From the NCBI RefSeq assembly GCF_000739775.1, contig NZ_BBJH01000030.1, forward strand, positions 62,001 to 126,000: 64,000 nt of DNA, read 5' to 3'. Position numbers and translations under genes: made by a program. Positions 53,943 through 63,086 of the stretch are shown here, piece by piece. Position 1 is the stretch's first letter. Each line of letters starts with the position of its first letter. The stretch is from Paraburkholderia heleia NBRC 101817. Its GTDB lineage: Bacteria > Pseudomonadota > Gammaproteobacteria > Burkholderiales > Burkholderiaceae. The notes beneath the pieces were generated by a model. It did no database searches. It was not told where the DNA came from and saw nothing but the letters and a program-made list of their open reading frames with translations.

Positions 53943-55235
53943 ATGCTCAAATTCGCCAATCAGCCTCATGCCCCGTCCTGGTACGCGGCCACCGCCAACG
54001 ACACCACCGCGCATCCGGCGCTCGAAGGCGCGCTCGATGCCGATGTCTGCGTGGTCGGCGCAGGCCTTACAGGGGTTTCGGCCGCGTTGAACCTCGCCGA
54101 ACGCGGCCACCGCGTCGCGCTCGTGGAAGCCTCGCGAGTGGGGTGGGCCGCAAGCGGGAGAAACGGCGGGCAGTTGATTGGCGGTTTTGCCTGCGATATC
54201 GACACGTTCGCGCAGTTCATGCCCGAAGCCGAGGTCCGGCAGATCTGGGACATGGGGCTGGAAACGCTCGACATCGTGAAGCGGCGCGTCAGGCAGCACA
54301 ACATCGACTGCGCGCTCACGGCGGGCTATTTCACCGCCGCGAACAAGGCGCGCGACGTGGAGGCGCTCAAGCGCTGGCGCGACGAGGCGGCGCGGCGCTT
54401 CGGCTACGACCGCTTCCAGTACGTGGACGGCGACGATGTGGGCCGCTACGTGGCGTCGTCGCGCTATCCCGGCGGCCTCTACGACCCTGATAGCGGGCAC
54501 CTGCACCCGCTGAACTACACGCTCGGGCTCGCGCGCGCGGCGGTCGAAGCCGGCGTGCGCGTATACGAAAACAGCCCCGTCACGCGGCTGCGCGAAGAGG
54601 ACGGCGCGCATGTGGTCGAAACCGCGCGCGGCAACGTGCGCGCGAAATTCGTCGTGCTCGCCTGCAATACGTACCTGGGCGATCTTGCACCGGCGCTCTC
54701 GCGCAAGATCATGCCCGTGGGCACCTATGTGATCGCCACCGAAAAGCTCGGCGCCGAACGCATGAATGCGCTGATGCCCGCCCAGGCCGCCGTCTGCGAC
54801 AGCCGCTTCGTGCTCGACTACTTCCGTCCCGCCCCGGACACGCGCCTGCTCTGGGGCGGCAAGGTGAGCTATTCCACCTTCGCGCCGCCCAATCTGGGCG
54901 AAGCCATGCGCCGCGACATGCTAAAGACGTTTCCGCAACTCGCCGATGTGAAGGTCGAATACGCGTGGGGCGGCTACGTGGACATCACGATGAACCGCGC
55001 GCCGCACTTCGGCCGCCTCTCGCCGACAGTCTATTTCGCGCAGGGCTTTTCCGGCCACGGCGTGAACGTCACGGGACTCGCTGGCACGCTGATCGCCGAA
55101 GCCATTCACGGCCAGGCCGCGCGCTTCGACCTGTTCGGCAAGATCCGTCACCGCGATTTCCCAGGCGGCGCTACACTGCGAACCCCTGCCCTCGTGCTCG
55201 CGATGGCGTGGTATCGAATGAAGGACCTGCTTTGA
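53943..55235 (+). CDS. puuB: Gamma-glutamylputrescine oxidase
   Basis: The product is 430 residues, a FAD-dependent DAO-family oxidase. The FAD motif G-A-G-L-T-G starts at about residue 39, G-W-A-A-S-G-R-N-G-G-Q at about 69-79 is the covalent-type or near-FAD motif of PuuB, and F-S-G-H-G near 372 closes the fold. It oxidises gamma-glutamylputrescine to the aldehyde, ammonia and H2O2. Its stop overlaps a second similar oxidase gene by four bases. The upstream DUF3138 gene ends 61 bases before. Confidence 0.92.
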   Translation: MLKFANQPHAPSWYAATANDTTAHPALEGALDADVCVVGAGLTGVSAALNLAERGHRVALVEASRVGWAASGRNGGQLIGGFACDIDTFAQFMPEAEVRQIWDMGLETLDIVKRRVRQHNIDCALTAGYFTAANKARDVEALKRWRDEAARRFGYDRFQYVDGDDVGRYVASSRYPGGLYDPDSGHLHPLNYTLGLARAAVEAGVRVYENSPVTRLREEDGAHVVETARGNVRAKFVVLACNTYLGDLAPALSRKIMPVGTYVIATEKLGAERMNALMPAQAAVCDSRFVLDYFRPAPDTRLLWGGKVSYSTFAPPNLGEAMRRDMLKTFPQLADVKVEYAWGGYVDITMNRAPHFGRLSPTVYFAQGFSGHGVNVTGLAGTLIAEAIHGQAARFDLFGKIRHRDFPGGATLRTPALVLAMAWYRMKDLL

Positions 55236-56539
55236 TAACACTCGACCTCGACGCCCAGGCGGACGCCCTCGCCCGCCACTCGTACTACGAAGCCACCGCC
55301 ACGCGCCCCGCCGACGACGACCCCGTGCTCGAAGGCACGCTCGAGGCGGACGTGTGCGTGATCGGCGCGGGCTTCGCCGGGCTCTCGGTCGCGCTGGAGT
55401 GCCGCGCACGCGGCCTTTCGGTCGTGGTGCTCGACGCCCATCGGCCCGGCTGGGGCGCCTCGGGCCGCAACGGCGGGCAGACGCTCGTGGGCTTCGCGAA
55501 AGACGAAGTGCTCGAAAAGCAGCTCGGCGCGCAGGGCATACGCGCGGCGTGGGCGCTCTCCATCGAGGGGGTGAACCTCGTGCGCGAGCGCATTGCGCGT
55601 TTTGGCATCGATTGCGACTTCACGCCGGGTTATCTGACCGTTGCAACGAAAGCGAAGCGCGTACCCGATCTGCGCGCATGGATGGATGGGGCGCGCACGC
55701 GATGGGGTTACGATCGGCTCGAATGGCTCGACACCGACGCCACGCGCGCACGCGTGGCGTCGCAGCGCTATATCGCGGGCGTCTACGATCCGGTTTCCGG
55801 GCATCTGCATCCGCTCAAGTACTGTCTGGGTCTCGCCGCCGCCGCGCGCCGCGAAGGCGCGCAGCTCTTCGCGCATACGCGTGCGCGCGAAGTCGTACGC
55901 GGTGCACGGCCCGTCGTCAAAACGGCGCGCGGCGAAGTGCGTTGCCGCTTCGTGGTGTCGTGCTGCAACGCGGCGCCGGGCGGCGTGCTGCCCGGCAGCG
56001 TGGCCGCGCGCATCGCGCCCATCGCCTCGTACATCATCGCGACCGAGCCGCTGGGCCGCGAGCTGGCCGACTCGTTGATCGCGCAACGTTCTGCCGTGTG
56101 CGACAACAACTTCTTTCTCGACTATTTCCGCGTCTCGGCGGACGACCGCATGCTGTTCGGCGGCCGCGCCGATTCGACAGGCGCCGCGCCCGAGCGCCTG
56201 ACAGCGGCCATGCAAACGCGCATGAGCGACACGTTCCCGCAACTCGCCGGCACGCGCGTGGAATACGCATGGGGCGGCTTTGTCGATGTCACGCGCAACC
56301 GCGCACCCGACTTCGGCGCGATCGACCCGAATTATTACTATGTGCAAGGCTTTTCGGGGCACGGTGTCGCGCTCACGGGCATGGCGGGACGTCTCGTTGC
56401 GCAGGCCATCGTCGGCGAGCGTGCCTCGTTCGATCTGTTCGCGCGGCTGCGGCACGCGCGCTTCCCCGGCGGCCCCGCCTGGCGGCGGCCCGCGCTCGAA
56501 GTCGGCATGCTCTATCACCGCGTGATGGAAATGTTCTGA
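55232..56539 (+). CDS. Second gamma-glutamylputrescine oxidase-like protein
   Basis: The product is 435 residues with the same fold as the preceding oxidase: G-A-G-F-A-G, G-W-G-A-S-G-R-N-G-G-Q and G-F-S-G-H-G are all conserved, so it is a tandem duplicate that has diverged. The start is a TTG (55232) overlapping the TGA of the upstream gene (TTGA), with AAGGAC a few bases before; no ATG fits the domain start. It may oxidise another gamma-glutamylated amine such as that of cadaverine or spermidine, or be a functional backup. Confidence 0.88.
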   Translation: MITLDLDAQADALARHSYYEATATRPADDDPVLEGTLEADVCVIGAGFAGLSVALECRARGLSVVVLDAHRPGWGASGRNGGQTLVGFAKDEVLEKQLGAQGIRAAWALSIEGVNLVRERIARFGIDCDFTPGYLTVATKAKRVPDLRAWMDGARTRWGYDRLEWLDTDATRARVASQRYIAGVYDPVSGHLHPLKYCLGLAAAARREGAQLFAHTRAREVVRGARPVVKTARGEVRCRFVVSCCNAAPGGVLPGSVAARIAPIASYIIATEPLGRELADSLIAQRSAVCDNNFFLDYFRVSADDRMLFGGRADSTGAAPERLTAAMQTRMSDTFPQLAGTRVEYAWGGFVDVTRNRAPDFGAIDPNYYYVQGFSGHGVALTGMAGRLVAQAIVGERASFDLFARLRHARFPGGPAWRRPALEVGMLYHRVMEMF

Positions 56540-56655
56540 CGCGGCCCGCGCTGCACGTTCTTGCAGCCTGTTATACCCTTGCGAAAGTCCGCCGCCCTCG
56601 CGCGGCGCACGCACTTCCTCTGCCTGAAATCGCCTCTTCGCAAGGAGCACCCGCA

Positions 56656-57630
56656 ATGGATTACGTCAATTTCGGCTCGACAGGGCTGCAGGTTTCGCGT
56701 CTTTGTCTCGGTTGCATGACCTACGGCGTGCCCGAGCGCGGCACGCACCCGTGGACGCTCGGCGAGGACGCCAGCCGCCCGCTCATCCGCCAGGCACTCG
56801 ACGCCGGCATCAACTTCTTCGACACCGCGAACACCTACTCGGACGGCACTTCGGAGGAGATCGTCGGGCGCGCGCTGCGCGACTTCGTCAAGCGCGACGA
56901 CATCGTGCTCGCCACGAAGGTGTACAACCGCATGCGGCCCGGCCCGAACGGCCAGGGGCTGTCGCGCAAGGCCATCCTTACGGAGATCGACCATAGCCTC
57001 AAACGGCTCGGCACGGATTACGTCGATCTCTATCAGATCCATCGCTGGGACTACAACACGCCCATCGAAGAAACGCTCGAAGCGCTGCACGATGTCGTGA
57101 AGGCCGGCAAGGCGCGCTATATCGGCGCTTCGTCCATGTACGCATGGCAGTTCAGCAAGGCGCTCTACACTTCGCGCCAGAACGGCTGGACGGAGTTCAT
57201 CAGCATGCAGGACCACGTGAACCTGCTCTATCGCGAGGAAGAGCGTGAAATGCTGCCGCTGTGCGCCGATCAGGGCATTGCCGTGATGCCGTGGAGCCCG
57301 CTCGCGCGCGGCCGCCTCACGCGCGACTGGAACGAAACGAGCGAACGCGCGGCCACCGACAAGTTCGGCGAGACGCTCTACGGCGCCGATGCGGACAAGG
57401 CCATCATCGATGCGGTCGCAACCATTGCGCGCGCGCACAATGTCTCGCGCGCACAGGTCGCGCTCGCGTGGCTGCTGCACAAGCCCGGCATCACGTCGCC
57501 GATCATCGGCGCCTCGAAACCGCAGCATCTCGAAGATGCCGTTGCAGCGCTCTCGCTCAAGCTCTCCGATGAAGAGATCAAGACGCTCGAAGCACCGTAT
57601 CTGCCGCATGTGATCGCGGGCCATCAGTAA
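56656..57630 (+). CDS. Aldo/keto reductase
   Basis: The product is 324 residues with the family tetrad: Asp and Tyr in D-T-A-N-T-Y-S-D-G (about 56-64), Lys in A-T-K-V-Y and His in Q-I-H-R-W-D. It belongs to the YajO/IolS-like group. It is 116 bases after the second oxidase on the same strand and may clear aldehydes made there, but it could also be independent. Its last 53 bases overlap the convergent MocR gene. The ribosome site is CAAGGAGCACCCGC. Confidence 0.9.
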   Translation: MDYVNFGSTGLQVSRLCLGCMTYGVPERGTHPWTLGEDASRPLIRQALDAGINFFDTANTYSDGTSEEIVGRALRDFVKRDDIVLATKVYNRMRPGPNGQGLSRKAILTEIDHSLKRLGTDYVDLYQIHRWDYNTPIEETLEALHDVVKAGKARYIGASSMYAWQFSKALYTSRQNGWTEFISMQDHVNLLYREEEREMLPLCADQGIAVMPWSPLARGRLTRDWNETSERAATDKFGETLYGADADKAIIDAVATIARAHNVSRAQVALAWLLHKPGITSPIIGASKPQHLEDAVAALSLKLSDEEIKTLEAPYLPHVIAGHQ

Positions 57631-59119
57631 GCGACGCAGCCGCTGACAGGCGCTCGCGCACGATGCGTGCGAGCGTTTGCATGAGCGTGTCGGCAACCTG
57701 CGGCGGCGTTTCCGCATAGCCGAGCAGGAAGCCGTTGTAGCGTGTGGCGTCGGGGGCATCGACGCCATCGACACAGTACGCGCTCAAGGGCGAGAGATGC
57801 AGGCCATGTGCGCGCGCGGCTTCGCTCACATCGGCGTCGGAGAGCGGCGCGTCGAGGCGCACGCTCAAATGCATGCCGCCCGCGTCCGCCGACACCGTCA
57901 TCACGCCGGCGAGGTGTTTATCGATGGCGGCGACGAGGCCGTCGCGGCGCTCCTCGTAGAGCTTGCGCATGCGCCGCAAATGGCGCGCGTAGCGCCCGCT
58001 TTCGATGAATTCCGCGAGCGCCAGCTGTTCCGCCACGCGCCCCTGGCGCACGAGCGTGTGATGCGCCTGCGCGAACTGCGCCGCCACACGCTGCGGCACG
58101 ATCATGAAGCCGATGCGCAGCGCCGGAAACAGCGTCTTGCTGAAGGTGCCGAGATAGATCACCGGCGCGTCGTCGGCGAGGCCCTGGATCGACGGCAGCG
58201 GCGGACCGTCGTGGCGCAACTCGCTGTCGTAGTCGTCCTCGACAATCCACGCGCCGCAGGCGCGCGCCTGCTCGATCAGCGCGAGCCGCCGCTCGAGGCT
58301 CAGCACGCAGCCCAGCGGATACTGATGCGACGGCGTGAGATAAACGAGTCGCGGCGGCCGCTCGCGCCAGTCCTCGGGGCGCGCCGCCATGCCCGCCGCA
58401 TCCACGCTCATCGGCACGAGTTGCAGCCCCGCGGCCGCACACGCCACGCGCGCGCCGAGATAGCCCGGATTTTCGATCCACGCGCGTTCGCCATGATCTG
58501 CGAACAAACGCGCGCACAGGTCGAGGCTCGACTGCGTGCCGTCCGTGACGAACACCTGCTCGGGCTGGCAGCGCACGCCGCGCGAGACGCGCACGTATTG
58601 CGCGATCGCCTGACGCAGCGCGGGCATGCCCGCGCTGTCGCCATAGCCGAGATCGTGAGCGCGCAACTCGCGCAGCGCGCGCTCGACTGCCGCGCGCCAT
58701 TGCGCGTAGGGAAACGCGTCCAGCGCGGGCACGCCTGGGCGCAGCGCCTTCGAACCGTCGCGGCCCGAGCGGCGCGGCGGCAGTTCGCGCACGCGGCGCG
58801 CAAGCGCGGGCGCGGGCTCTTCGCGCTGCGCGGGGTGTGCCGGCGTTGCCGCCGCGCCGGCGTTGACCGCGTTGACGACCGAACCGTGGCGCGTCGCGCT
58901 GACGAAGCCCTCTTCCACGAGCCGCTCATAGGCATAGAGCACCGAATTGCGCGCGATGCCGAGCTGCTCCGCGAGCGCGCGGCTCGACGCGAGGCGCGTG
59001 CCGCGGCCAATGTCGCCGTCGAGAATCGCGCGGCGCAGGCTTTCGTAGAGCAGGTCCTGCTGCGTGAGCTTGCGCACGGCACGCTTCGCATAGGCCGCCA
59101 TCATCAACGCGTAGTCCAA
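57578..59119 (-). CDS. MocR/PdxR-family regulator with aminotransferase domain
   Basis: The product is 513 residues: a GntR-type winged helix at about 18-85 joined to a class I aminotransferase-like domain at about 130-490 with PLP Lys328 (F-S-K-T-L-F-P-A). Such proteins regulate amine, GABA or vitamin B6 genes and sense PLP. The start is TTG at 59119 with GGAG eight bases before; ATG at 59104 is an alternative with no visible ribosome site. It is divergent from a GNAT gene with a large inverted repeat between them. Its 3' end overlaps the aldo/keto reductase gene by 53 bases, tail to tail. Confidence 0.9.
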   Translation of the reverse strand: MDYALMMAAYAKRAVRKLTQQDLLYESLRRAILDGDIGRGTRLASSRALAEQLGIARNSVLYAYERLVEEGFVSATRHGSVVNAVNAGAAATPAHPAQREEPAPALARRVRELPPRRSGRDGSKALRPGVPALDAFPYAQWRAAVERALRELRAHDLGYGDSAGMPALRQAIAQYVRVSRGVRCQPEQVFVTDGTQSSLDLCARLFADHGERAWIENPGYLGARVACAAAGLQLVPMSVDAAGMAARPEDWRERPPRLVYLTPSHQYPLGCVLSLERRLALIEQARACGAWIVEDDYDSELRHDGPPLPSIQGLADDAPVIYLGTFSKTLFPALRIGFMIVPQRVAAQFAQAHHTLVRQGRVAEQLALAEFIESGRYARHLRRMRKLYEERRDGLVAAIDKHLAGVMTVSADAGGMHLSVRLDAPLSDADVSEAARAHGLHLSPLSAYCVDGVDAPDATRYNGFLLGYAETPPQVADTLMQTLARIVRERLSAAASLTDGPRSHAADTVLRAS

Positions 59120-59123
59120 ACCC

Positions 59124-59169
59124 GTGGCTCCATTGTTTTTGGTTTCGGTGGGACTAACAATGGTGCCAC
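59124..59169. promoter_or_regulatory. Large inverted repeat between the MocR and GNAT genes
   Basis: GTGGCTCCATTGTT (59124-59137) and AACAATGGTGCCAC (59156-59169) are reverse complements except for one base, with an 18-base spacer. The repeat begins five bases before the regulator start. It is a strong candidate operator for the MocR protein, which binds as a dimer across well-separated half-sites. Confidence 0.75.
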
Positions 59170-59227
59170 AAACCGCTTACGCTTGGGAGTCCGGGCAGGC
59201 CCGTCAACGAGGAGAGGGAGACAACAC

Positions 59228-59692
59228 ATGACCGACACGACGCTTCAGGTCCGCGCCGTCGCACCCGACGATTTCGCTGCATGGCTGCCGCTCTGGGACG
59301 GCTACAACCGCTTTTACGGCCGCTTCGACGCCACCGCACTGCCGGAGCCCATCACGCGCACGACCTGGTCGCGCTTCTTCGACGCCTACGAGCCCATGCA
59401 CGCGTTGATCGCCGTGCGCGGCGAACGCGTGCTCGGCCTCGTGCACTTCATCTATCACCGCAACACGATTCTGGAAGGGCCGATCTGCTATTTGCAGGAT
59501 CTCTTCACCGTGGAAGACTCGCGCGGCCAGGGCGTGGGCCGCGCGCTGATCGAGGCGGTGTACGCACACGCGAAGGCGTCGAATTCGTCGCGCGTGTACT
59601 GGCACACGCACGAGACGAATCACACGGCCATGCGGCTTTACGACGACGTGGCCGTGAAGCCCGGCTTCGTCATGTACCGCAAGGACGTTTGA
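59228..59692 (+). CDS. GNAT-family N-acetyltransferase
   Basis: The product is 154 residues of the GNAT fold; the acetyl-CoA loop is R-G-Q-G-V-G-R-A-L at about 99-107. It acetylates an amine with acetyl-CoA; the substrate is unknown. Its divergence from a MocR-type regulator, beside the polyamine island, suggests an amine-related substrate such as a polyamine or amino acid (inference). Confidence 0.9.
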   Translation: MTDTTLQVRAVAPDDFAAWLPLWDGYNRFYGRFDATALPEPITRTTWSRFFDAYEPMHALIAVRGERVLGLVHFIYHRNTILEGPICYLQDLFTVEDSRGQGVGRALIEAVYAHAKASNSSRVYWHTHETNHTAMRLYDDVAVKPGFVMYRKDV

Positions 59693-59716
59693 CGAGCCGT
59701 GTGAGGCGCCGCAGCC

Positions 59717-60298
59717 TCAGGCGAGATCCTCGAGCAACGAGGCGCGCACCTCGCCGTCGATGGTCTGCGTCGGCACACGGTAATTCGGATGATCGCAGCC
59801 AATCGCGAGCGCGGCGCCTTCGCGCAAGCGCGTTTTCATCTGCGGCGTGAGTTCGAACCGGACGAAATGCACGGCCGAGGTCTTTTCGGCGTTCTCGCGT
59901 TCGAGGTCCTCGTCGGCGATCGCGTAGACGGGCGGTTCGCCGTCCACCTGGACGAACACCTTGTCCTCTATGCCGATCAGGCGCGCAAGCGCCGCGCGCC
60001 GCTCGACTTCGCTCTCGTATTCGAGCTGCATGGTCGCCTTCAGGTTGTCGCCGTCGGGCACGAGCGGCAGATAGGCCGCGAGTTCGCCCTGAATGCCGTC
60101 TTCGTCGAAGATCTTTTCGATGTGCAGCATCTCCTGGATCTGGTAGCGGATCGTGGTCTCGTCCTCGAACAGGAACGTGAGGTGATTGCCGAGCGACACC
60201 GCGCGCTGCTTCTTGTGCTCGATGATGCGTTTGCGCATGTCGCCCCGCACCCGGGCGTAGGCTTCCAGCGTCAACAGCGAATTTCTCGCGATCGTCAT
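59717..60298 (-). CDS. DUF3501 family protein
   Basis: The product is 193 residues of the DUF3501 family, found almost always with a rubrerythrin and an iron-sulfur oxidoreductase, as here. No metal motif or catalytic residue is obvious; there is a conserved L-F-E-D-E-T-T-I-R-Y-Q segment at 43-53. It is the third gene of the minus-strand cluster, 39 bases after the iron-sulfur gene. The function is unknown, probably redox or peroxide defence by association. Confidence 0.85.
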   Translation of the reverse strand: MTIARNSLLTLEAYARVRGDMRKRIIEHKKQRAVSLGNHLTFLFEDETTIRYQIQEMLHIEKIFDEDGIQGELAAYLPLVPDGDNLKATMQLEYESEVERRAALARLIGIEDKVFVQVDGEPPVYAIADEDLERENAEKTSAVHFVRFELTPQMKTRLREGAALAIGCDHPNYRVPTQTIDGEVRASLLEDLA

Positions 60299-60337
60299 GA
60301 GTCGTGCCTCGTGAATGTTGCGCTCTGGCGTCGGGAC

Positions 60338-61690
60338 CTAAATGCCATAGGCGCGGCGCAGCAAGGTAATGGGGTGAGCGAGCGGCGGCTCGCCCAGCTG
60401 GTTCTCTTCGATACCCTGCGCAATGTGATGCCCCGCGAGCTGGCAGTCGGACGAAATGAAGTTCGGCCCGGCCTGGCCTGGCTCTGCCTGCCCCATCTGC
60501 TTGAACACGGGCGTGCCGATCTTCATCGACATGGCATGGAATTCCTTCTTCACGCCGAAGGTGCCCGCGTGGCCCGAACAGCGCTCGACCACGGTCACTT
60601 TCGTTTCGGGCACGAGCGAAAGCAGGTCGAAAGTCTTGCGGCCGATGTTCTGCACGCGCGCATGGCACGGCACGTGATACGACACGTTGCCGAGCGGCGA
60701 GCGGAAGTCGGTCTTGAGCAGGCCGTCGCGATGACGCGCCACCAGATACTCGAACGGGTCCCAGAACGCGTCGCTCACGGCTTTCGTGTTGGCGTCGTCG
60801 GGGAACATCAGCGGCAATTCGTGCTTGTACATGAGCACGCAACTCGGCACGGCGCCGATCAGTGCATACCCTTCACGCGCGTAACGCGCGAGCATGGGCA
60901 TGTTCTGCGACTGCTTGTGCGCCACGCCCTCCAGGTTGCCCTGCTCCAGCAGCGGCATGCCGCAGCACCATTCGCTCTTCACCAGCTCGTAGGGAATCCC
61001 GTTGTGGTCGAGCACCGCGAGCAGGTCGTGGCCGATGCCCGGCTCGTTGAAGTTCACGTAGCAGGTCGCGTAGATGGCGACCTTGCCCGGCGTGCGTTCG
61101 CCGTCGCGCACTTCGCTCGAAGCCGCGCGTTTGGCAACGTTACGAAACTTGTGCGTGGCGAAATCGGGTAGCCACGCCTTGCGGTCGACGCCCAGCATGT
61201 CTTCCATCGCACCGCGCATCGCCTTCGTGTGATTGATGGCGTTGACCGCTTGCGTCACGACGGGAATGCCGGCGATCTGGCCGAGCGCGTCGGTATTCGA
61301 GAGCACGCGGTCGCGCAGCTTCACTTCGCCCTTGCGGTAGTGAGCGGCCTTGGCGCGCAGCATCAAATGCGGAAAGTCCACGTTCCACGGATGCGGCGGA
61401 ACGTACGGGCACTTCGTCATGTAACAGAGATCGCACAGGTAGCATTGGTCGACGACCTTGTCGAAAGAGGCCTTGTCGACGTCGTGCGCTTCGCCGGTAT
61501 CGGTTTCATCGACGAGATCGAACAGCGTGGGAAACGCGCCGCAGAGCGAGACGCAGCGCCGGCAGCCCGCGCAGATGTCGAACACGCGCGCGAGTTCCGT
61601 GTCGAGCTGGGCCTGGTCGTAAAAAGCGTCGGAGCGCCAGTCGAGCGGATGGCGGGTCGGCGCTTCGAGACTGCCTTCCTTGTGGGGCAT
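60338..61690 (-). CDS. Heterodisulfide reductase-like iron-sulfur oxidoreductase
   Basis: The product is 450 residues. Two [4Fe-4S] sites are formed by Cys40, 43, 46, 50 and Cys83, 86, 89, 94. The C-terminal half has two CCG-type domains (E-W-C-C-G-M and V-P-C-H-A, R-C-S-G-H), as in GlpC and HdrB/D. It probably passes electrons from a quinone or flavin partner to the rubrerythrin encoded next to it. It lies between the rubrerythrin and DUF3501 genes, all on the minus strand. Confidence 0.88.
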   Translation of the reverse strand: MPHKEGSLEAPTRHPLDWRSDAFYDQAQLDTELARVFDICAGCRRCVSLCGAFPTLFDLVDETDTGEAHDVDKASFDKVVDQCYLCDLCYMTKCPYVPPHPWNVDFPHLMLRAKAAHYRKGEVKLRDRVLSNTDALGQIAGIPVVTQAVNAINHTKAMRGAMEDMLGVDRKAWLPDFATHKFRNVAKRAASSEVRDGERTPGKVAIYATCYVNFNEPGIGHDLLAVLDHNGIPYELVKSEWCCGMPLLEQGNLEGVAHKQSQNMPMLARYAREGYALIGAVPSCVLMYKHELPLMFPDDANTKAVSDAFWDPFEYLVARHRDGLLKTDFRSPLGNVSYHVPCHARVQNIGRKTFDLLSLVPETKVTVVERCSGHAGTFGVKKEFHAMSMKIGTPVFKQMGQAEPGQAGPNFISSDCQLAGHHIAQGIEENQLGEPPLAHPITLLRRAYGI

Positions 61691-61832
61691 GACGTCTCCT
61701 TCTTTTATTTATCAGCCAAATACGCGGCTTGAGCGAGCGCGCGCCTACGCGCGCCGGTGCCTGCCCGGCACGCGAAACAACATGCGCGCACGTCATGGGT
61801 GCGTGCCGTCAGGCACGCGGGCCTGCTCCGCC

Positions 61833-62255
61833 TCAGTCCGCCAGCACGTCCAGCGCCTTCGTATAGCGGTTGGCGTGGCTGCGCTCCGCCTTAGCGAGCG
61901 TCTCGAACCAGTTCGCGATTTCGTCGAAGCCTTCCTCGCGCGCGACCTTGGCCATGCCGGGGTACATGTCGGTGTATTCGTGCGTTTCGCCCGCAATTGC
62001 CGCCTGCAGATTCAGCCGCGAAGTGCCGAACGGCAGACCGGTTGCCGGGTCGCCTACCGCTTCCAGATATTCGAGGTGGCCGTGCGCGTGGCCGGTTTCG
62101 CCTTCGGCGGTCGAGCGAAACAGCGCCGCGACATCGTTTTGTCCTTCTACGTCGGCCTTGGCTGCGAAATACAGATAACGGCGGTTGGCCTGTGATTCGC
62201 CGGCAAATGCATCCTTGAGATTCTGTTCCGTCTTCGAGCCCTTTAGCTGTGCCAT
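61833..62255 (-). CDS. Rubrerythrin (ferritin-like domain only)
   Basis: The product is 140 residues: the four-helix diiron domain with Glu ligands in [16 protein letters not shown] and A-G-E-T-H-E-Y, and A-E-R-S-H-A-N-R-Y near the end. The usual C-terminal rubredoxin domain is missing. It reduces hydrogen peroxide in the cytosol, with electrons from a separate carrier. The ATG at 62255 follows GGAGGCACAG; a longer frame has no support. First gene of the rubrerythrin/iron-sulfur/DUF3501 cluster. Confidence 0.9.
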   Translation of the reverse strand: MAQLKGSKTEQNLKDAFAGESQANRRYLYFAAKADVEGQNDVAALFRSTAEGETGHAHGHLEYLEAVGDPATGLPFGTSRLNLQAAIAGETHEYTDMYPGMAKVAREEGFDEIANWFETLAKAERSHANRYTKALDVLAD

Positions 62256-62562
62256 CTGTGCCTCCATCGTTCGACCTGATATGTGGGGACGCGACGCCAT
62301 TCGCCTTCGTGCGATGCAGCATGGCTGGGCGACTTCGCCGCACTATCAATCTAGGTTGTGGCGATTGCGTTCCCAATTGTGATTTTCAATCCCCCCGATA
62401 GCGTAGCCGGGCTTACGCGGGCAGAAGTGGGCATGAACGTGGCCGGTCCAGGCACGCGCCGTGCGCGCGGCGATCTGTCCTGCACTCTTCACTTTGCGGG
62501 CGCGCGGACTCGTCCTAGACTTTGAAATTGCCGACGCGCCCGATCTATATTGCGGAGATGCC

Positions 62563-62922
62563 ATGCGACTTACGATCCTGATCAACGGTTCCGATCCGAC
62601 CGTCAATCACGACTATGCAGTGCTCTGGCTCGACACCGACCAGCAACGCTGGTCCCGCGAGTCTCACGAAGGGATCGACCTGCCTGAATGGGGTGAATTG
62701 CGTGACGTGAATGGTGTCACGTCGCTGTGCGCGCCGCTCGAAAACGAGCCGCTGTGCACGCTGCGCGGCCTGCATGTGAACCGCCGCCAGGAAATCAGTT
62801 CCGCACACGGCGACGCAACATGGTCGTGCGAAACCTCGCACTCGCCAATGGAAGGCCAATGGCGCCTCCAGGCTGTGGACCGCCAGATGGTCCGCGCCGA
62901 GCATTCGCTTTTTGCAGGCTGA
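62563..62922 (+). CDS. Hypothetical protein, 119 residues
   Basis: I do not recognise this family. The product starts M-R-L-T-I-L-I-N-G-S-D, is polar with several Trp and His residues, and has two Cys close together (L-C-A-P, P-L-C-T). No signal peptide or membrane helix is seen. The start is supported by GCGGAGATGCC. It is divergent from the rubrerythrin gene, and a terminator follows 130 bases after its stop. Confidence 0.65.
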   Translation: MRLTILINGSDPTVNHDYAVLWLDTDQQRWSRESHEGIDLPEWGELRDVNGVTSLCAPLENEPLCTLRGLHVNRRQEISSAHGDATWSCETSHSPMEGQWRLQAVDRQMVRAEHSLFAG

Positions 62923-62970
62923 GTCGTTGTTGATGATCTGATCGATTGAATGCAGGCGGCATCGTTTGCC

Positions 62971-62998
62971 GCCTCGCGCCTCGCGCCTCGCGCCTCGC
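62971..62998. repeat. Four tandem copies of a 7-bp unit
   Basis: GCCTCGC is repeated four times without mismatch in the spacer after the hypothetical gene. It is non-coding and may be length-variable between strains. Confidence 0.8.
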
Positions 62999-63054
62999 GC
63001 AGCAACGCAACGCCGCCGCGCTCATTGCATCTGTTTGTGCGTCACGTCCCGCTT

Positions 63055-63086
63055 GCGCCCGCCCTCTCGCGGGCGCGCGTTTTTTT
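63055..63086 (+). terminator. Intrinsic terminator after the hypothetical gene
   Basis: GCGCCCGC and GCGGGCGC form an eight-base stem with a six-base loop, followed three bases later by seven T residues. It separates the hypothetical gene from the nuclease gene. Confidence 0.8.

Noticed and set aside
62971-62998. CRISPR-like repeat
   Set aside because: Only a 7-bp unit in direct tandem with no spacers and no cas genes.
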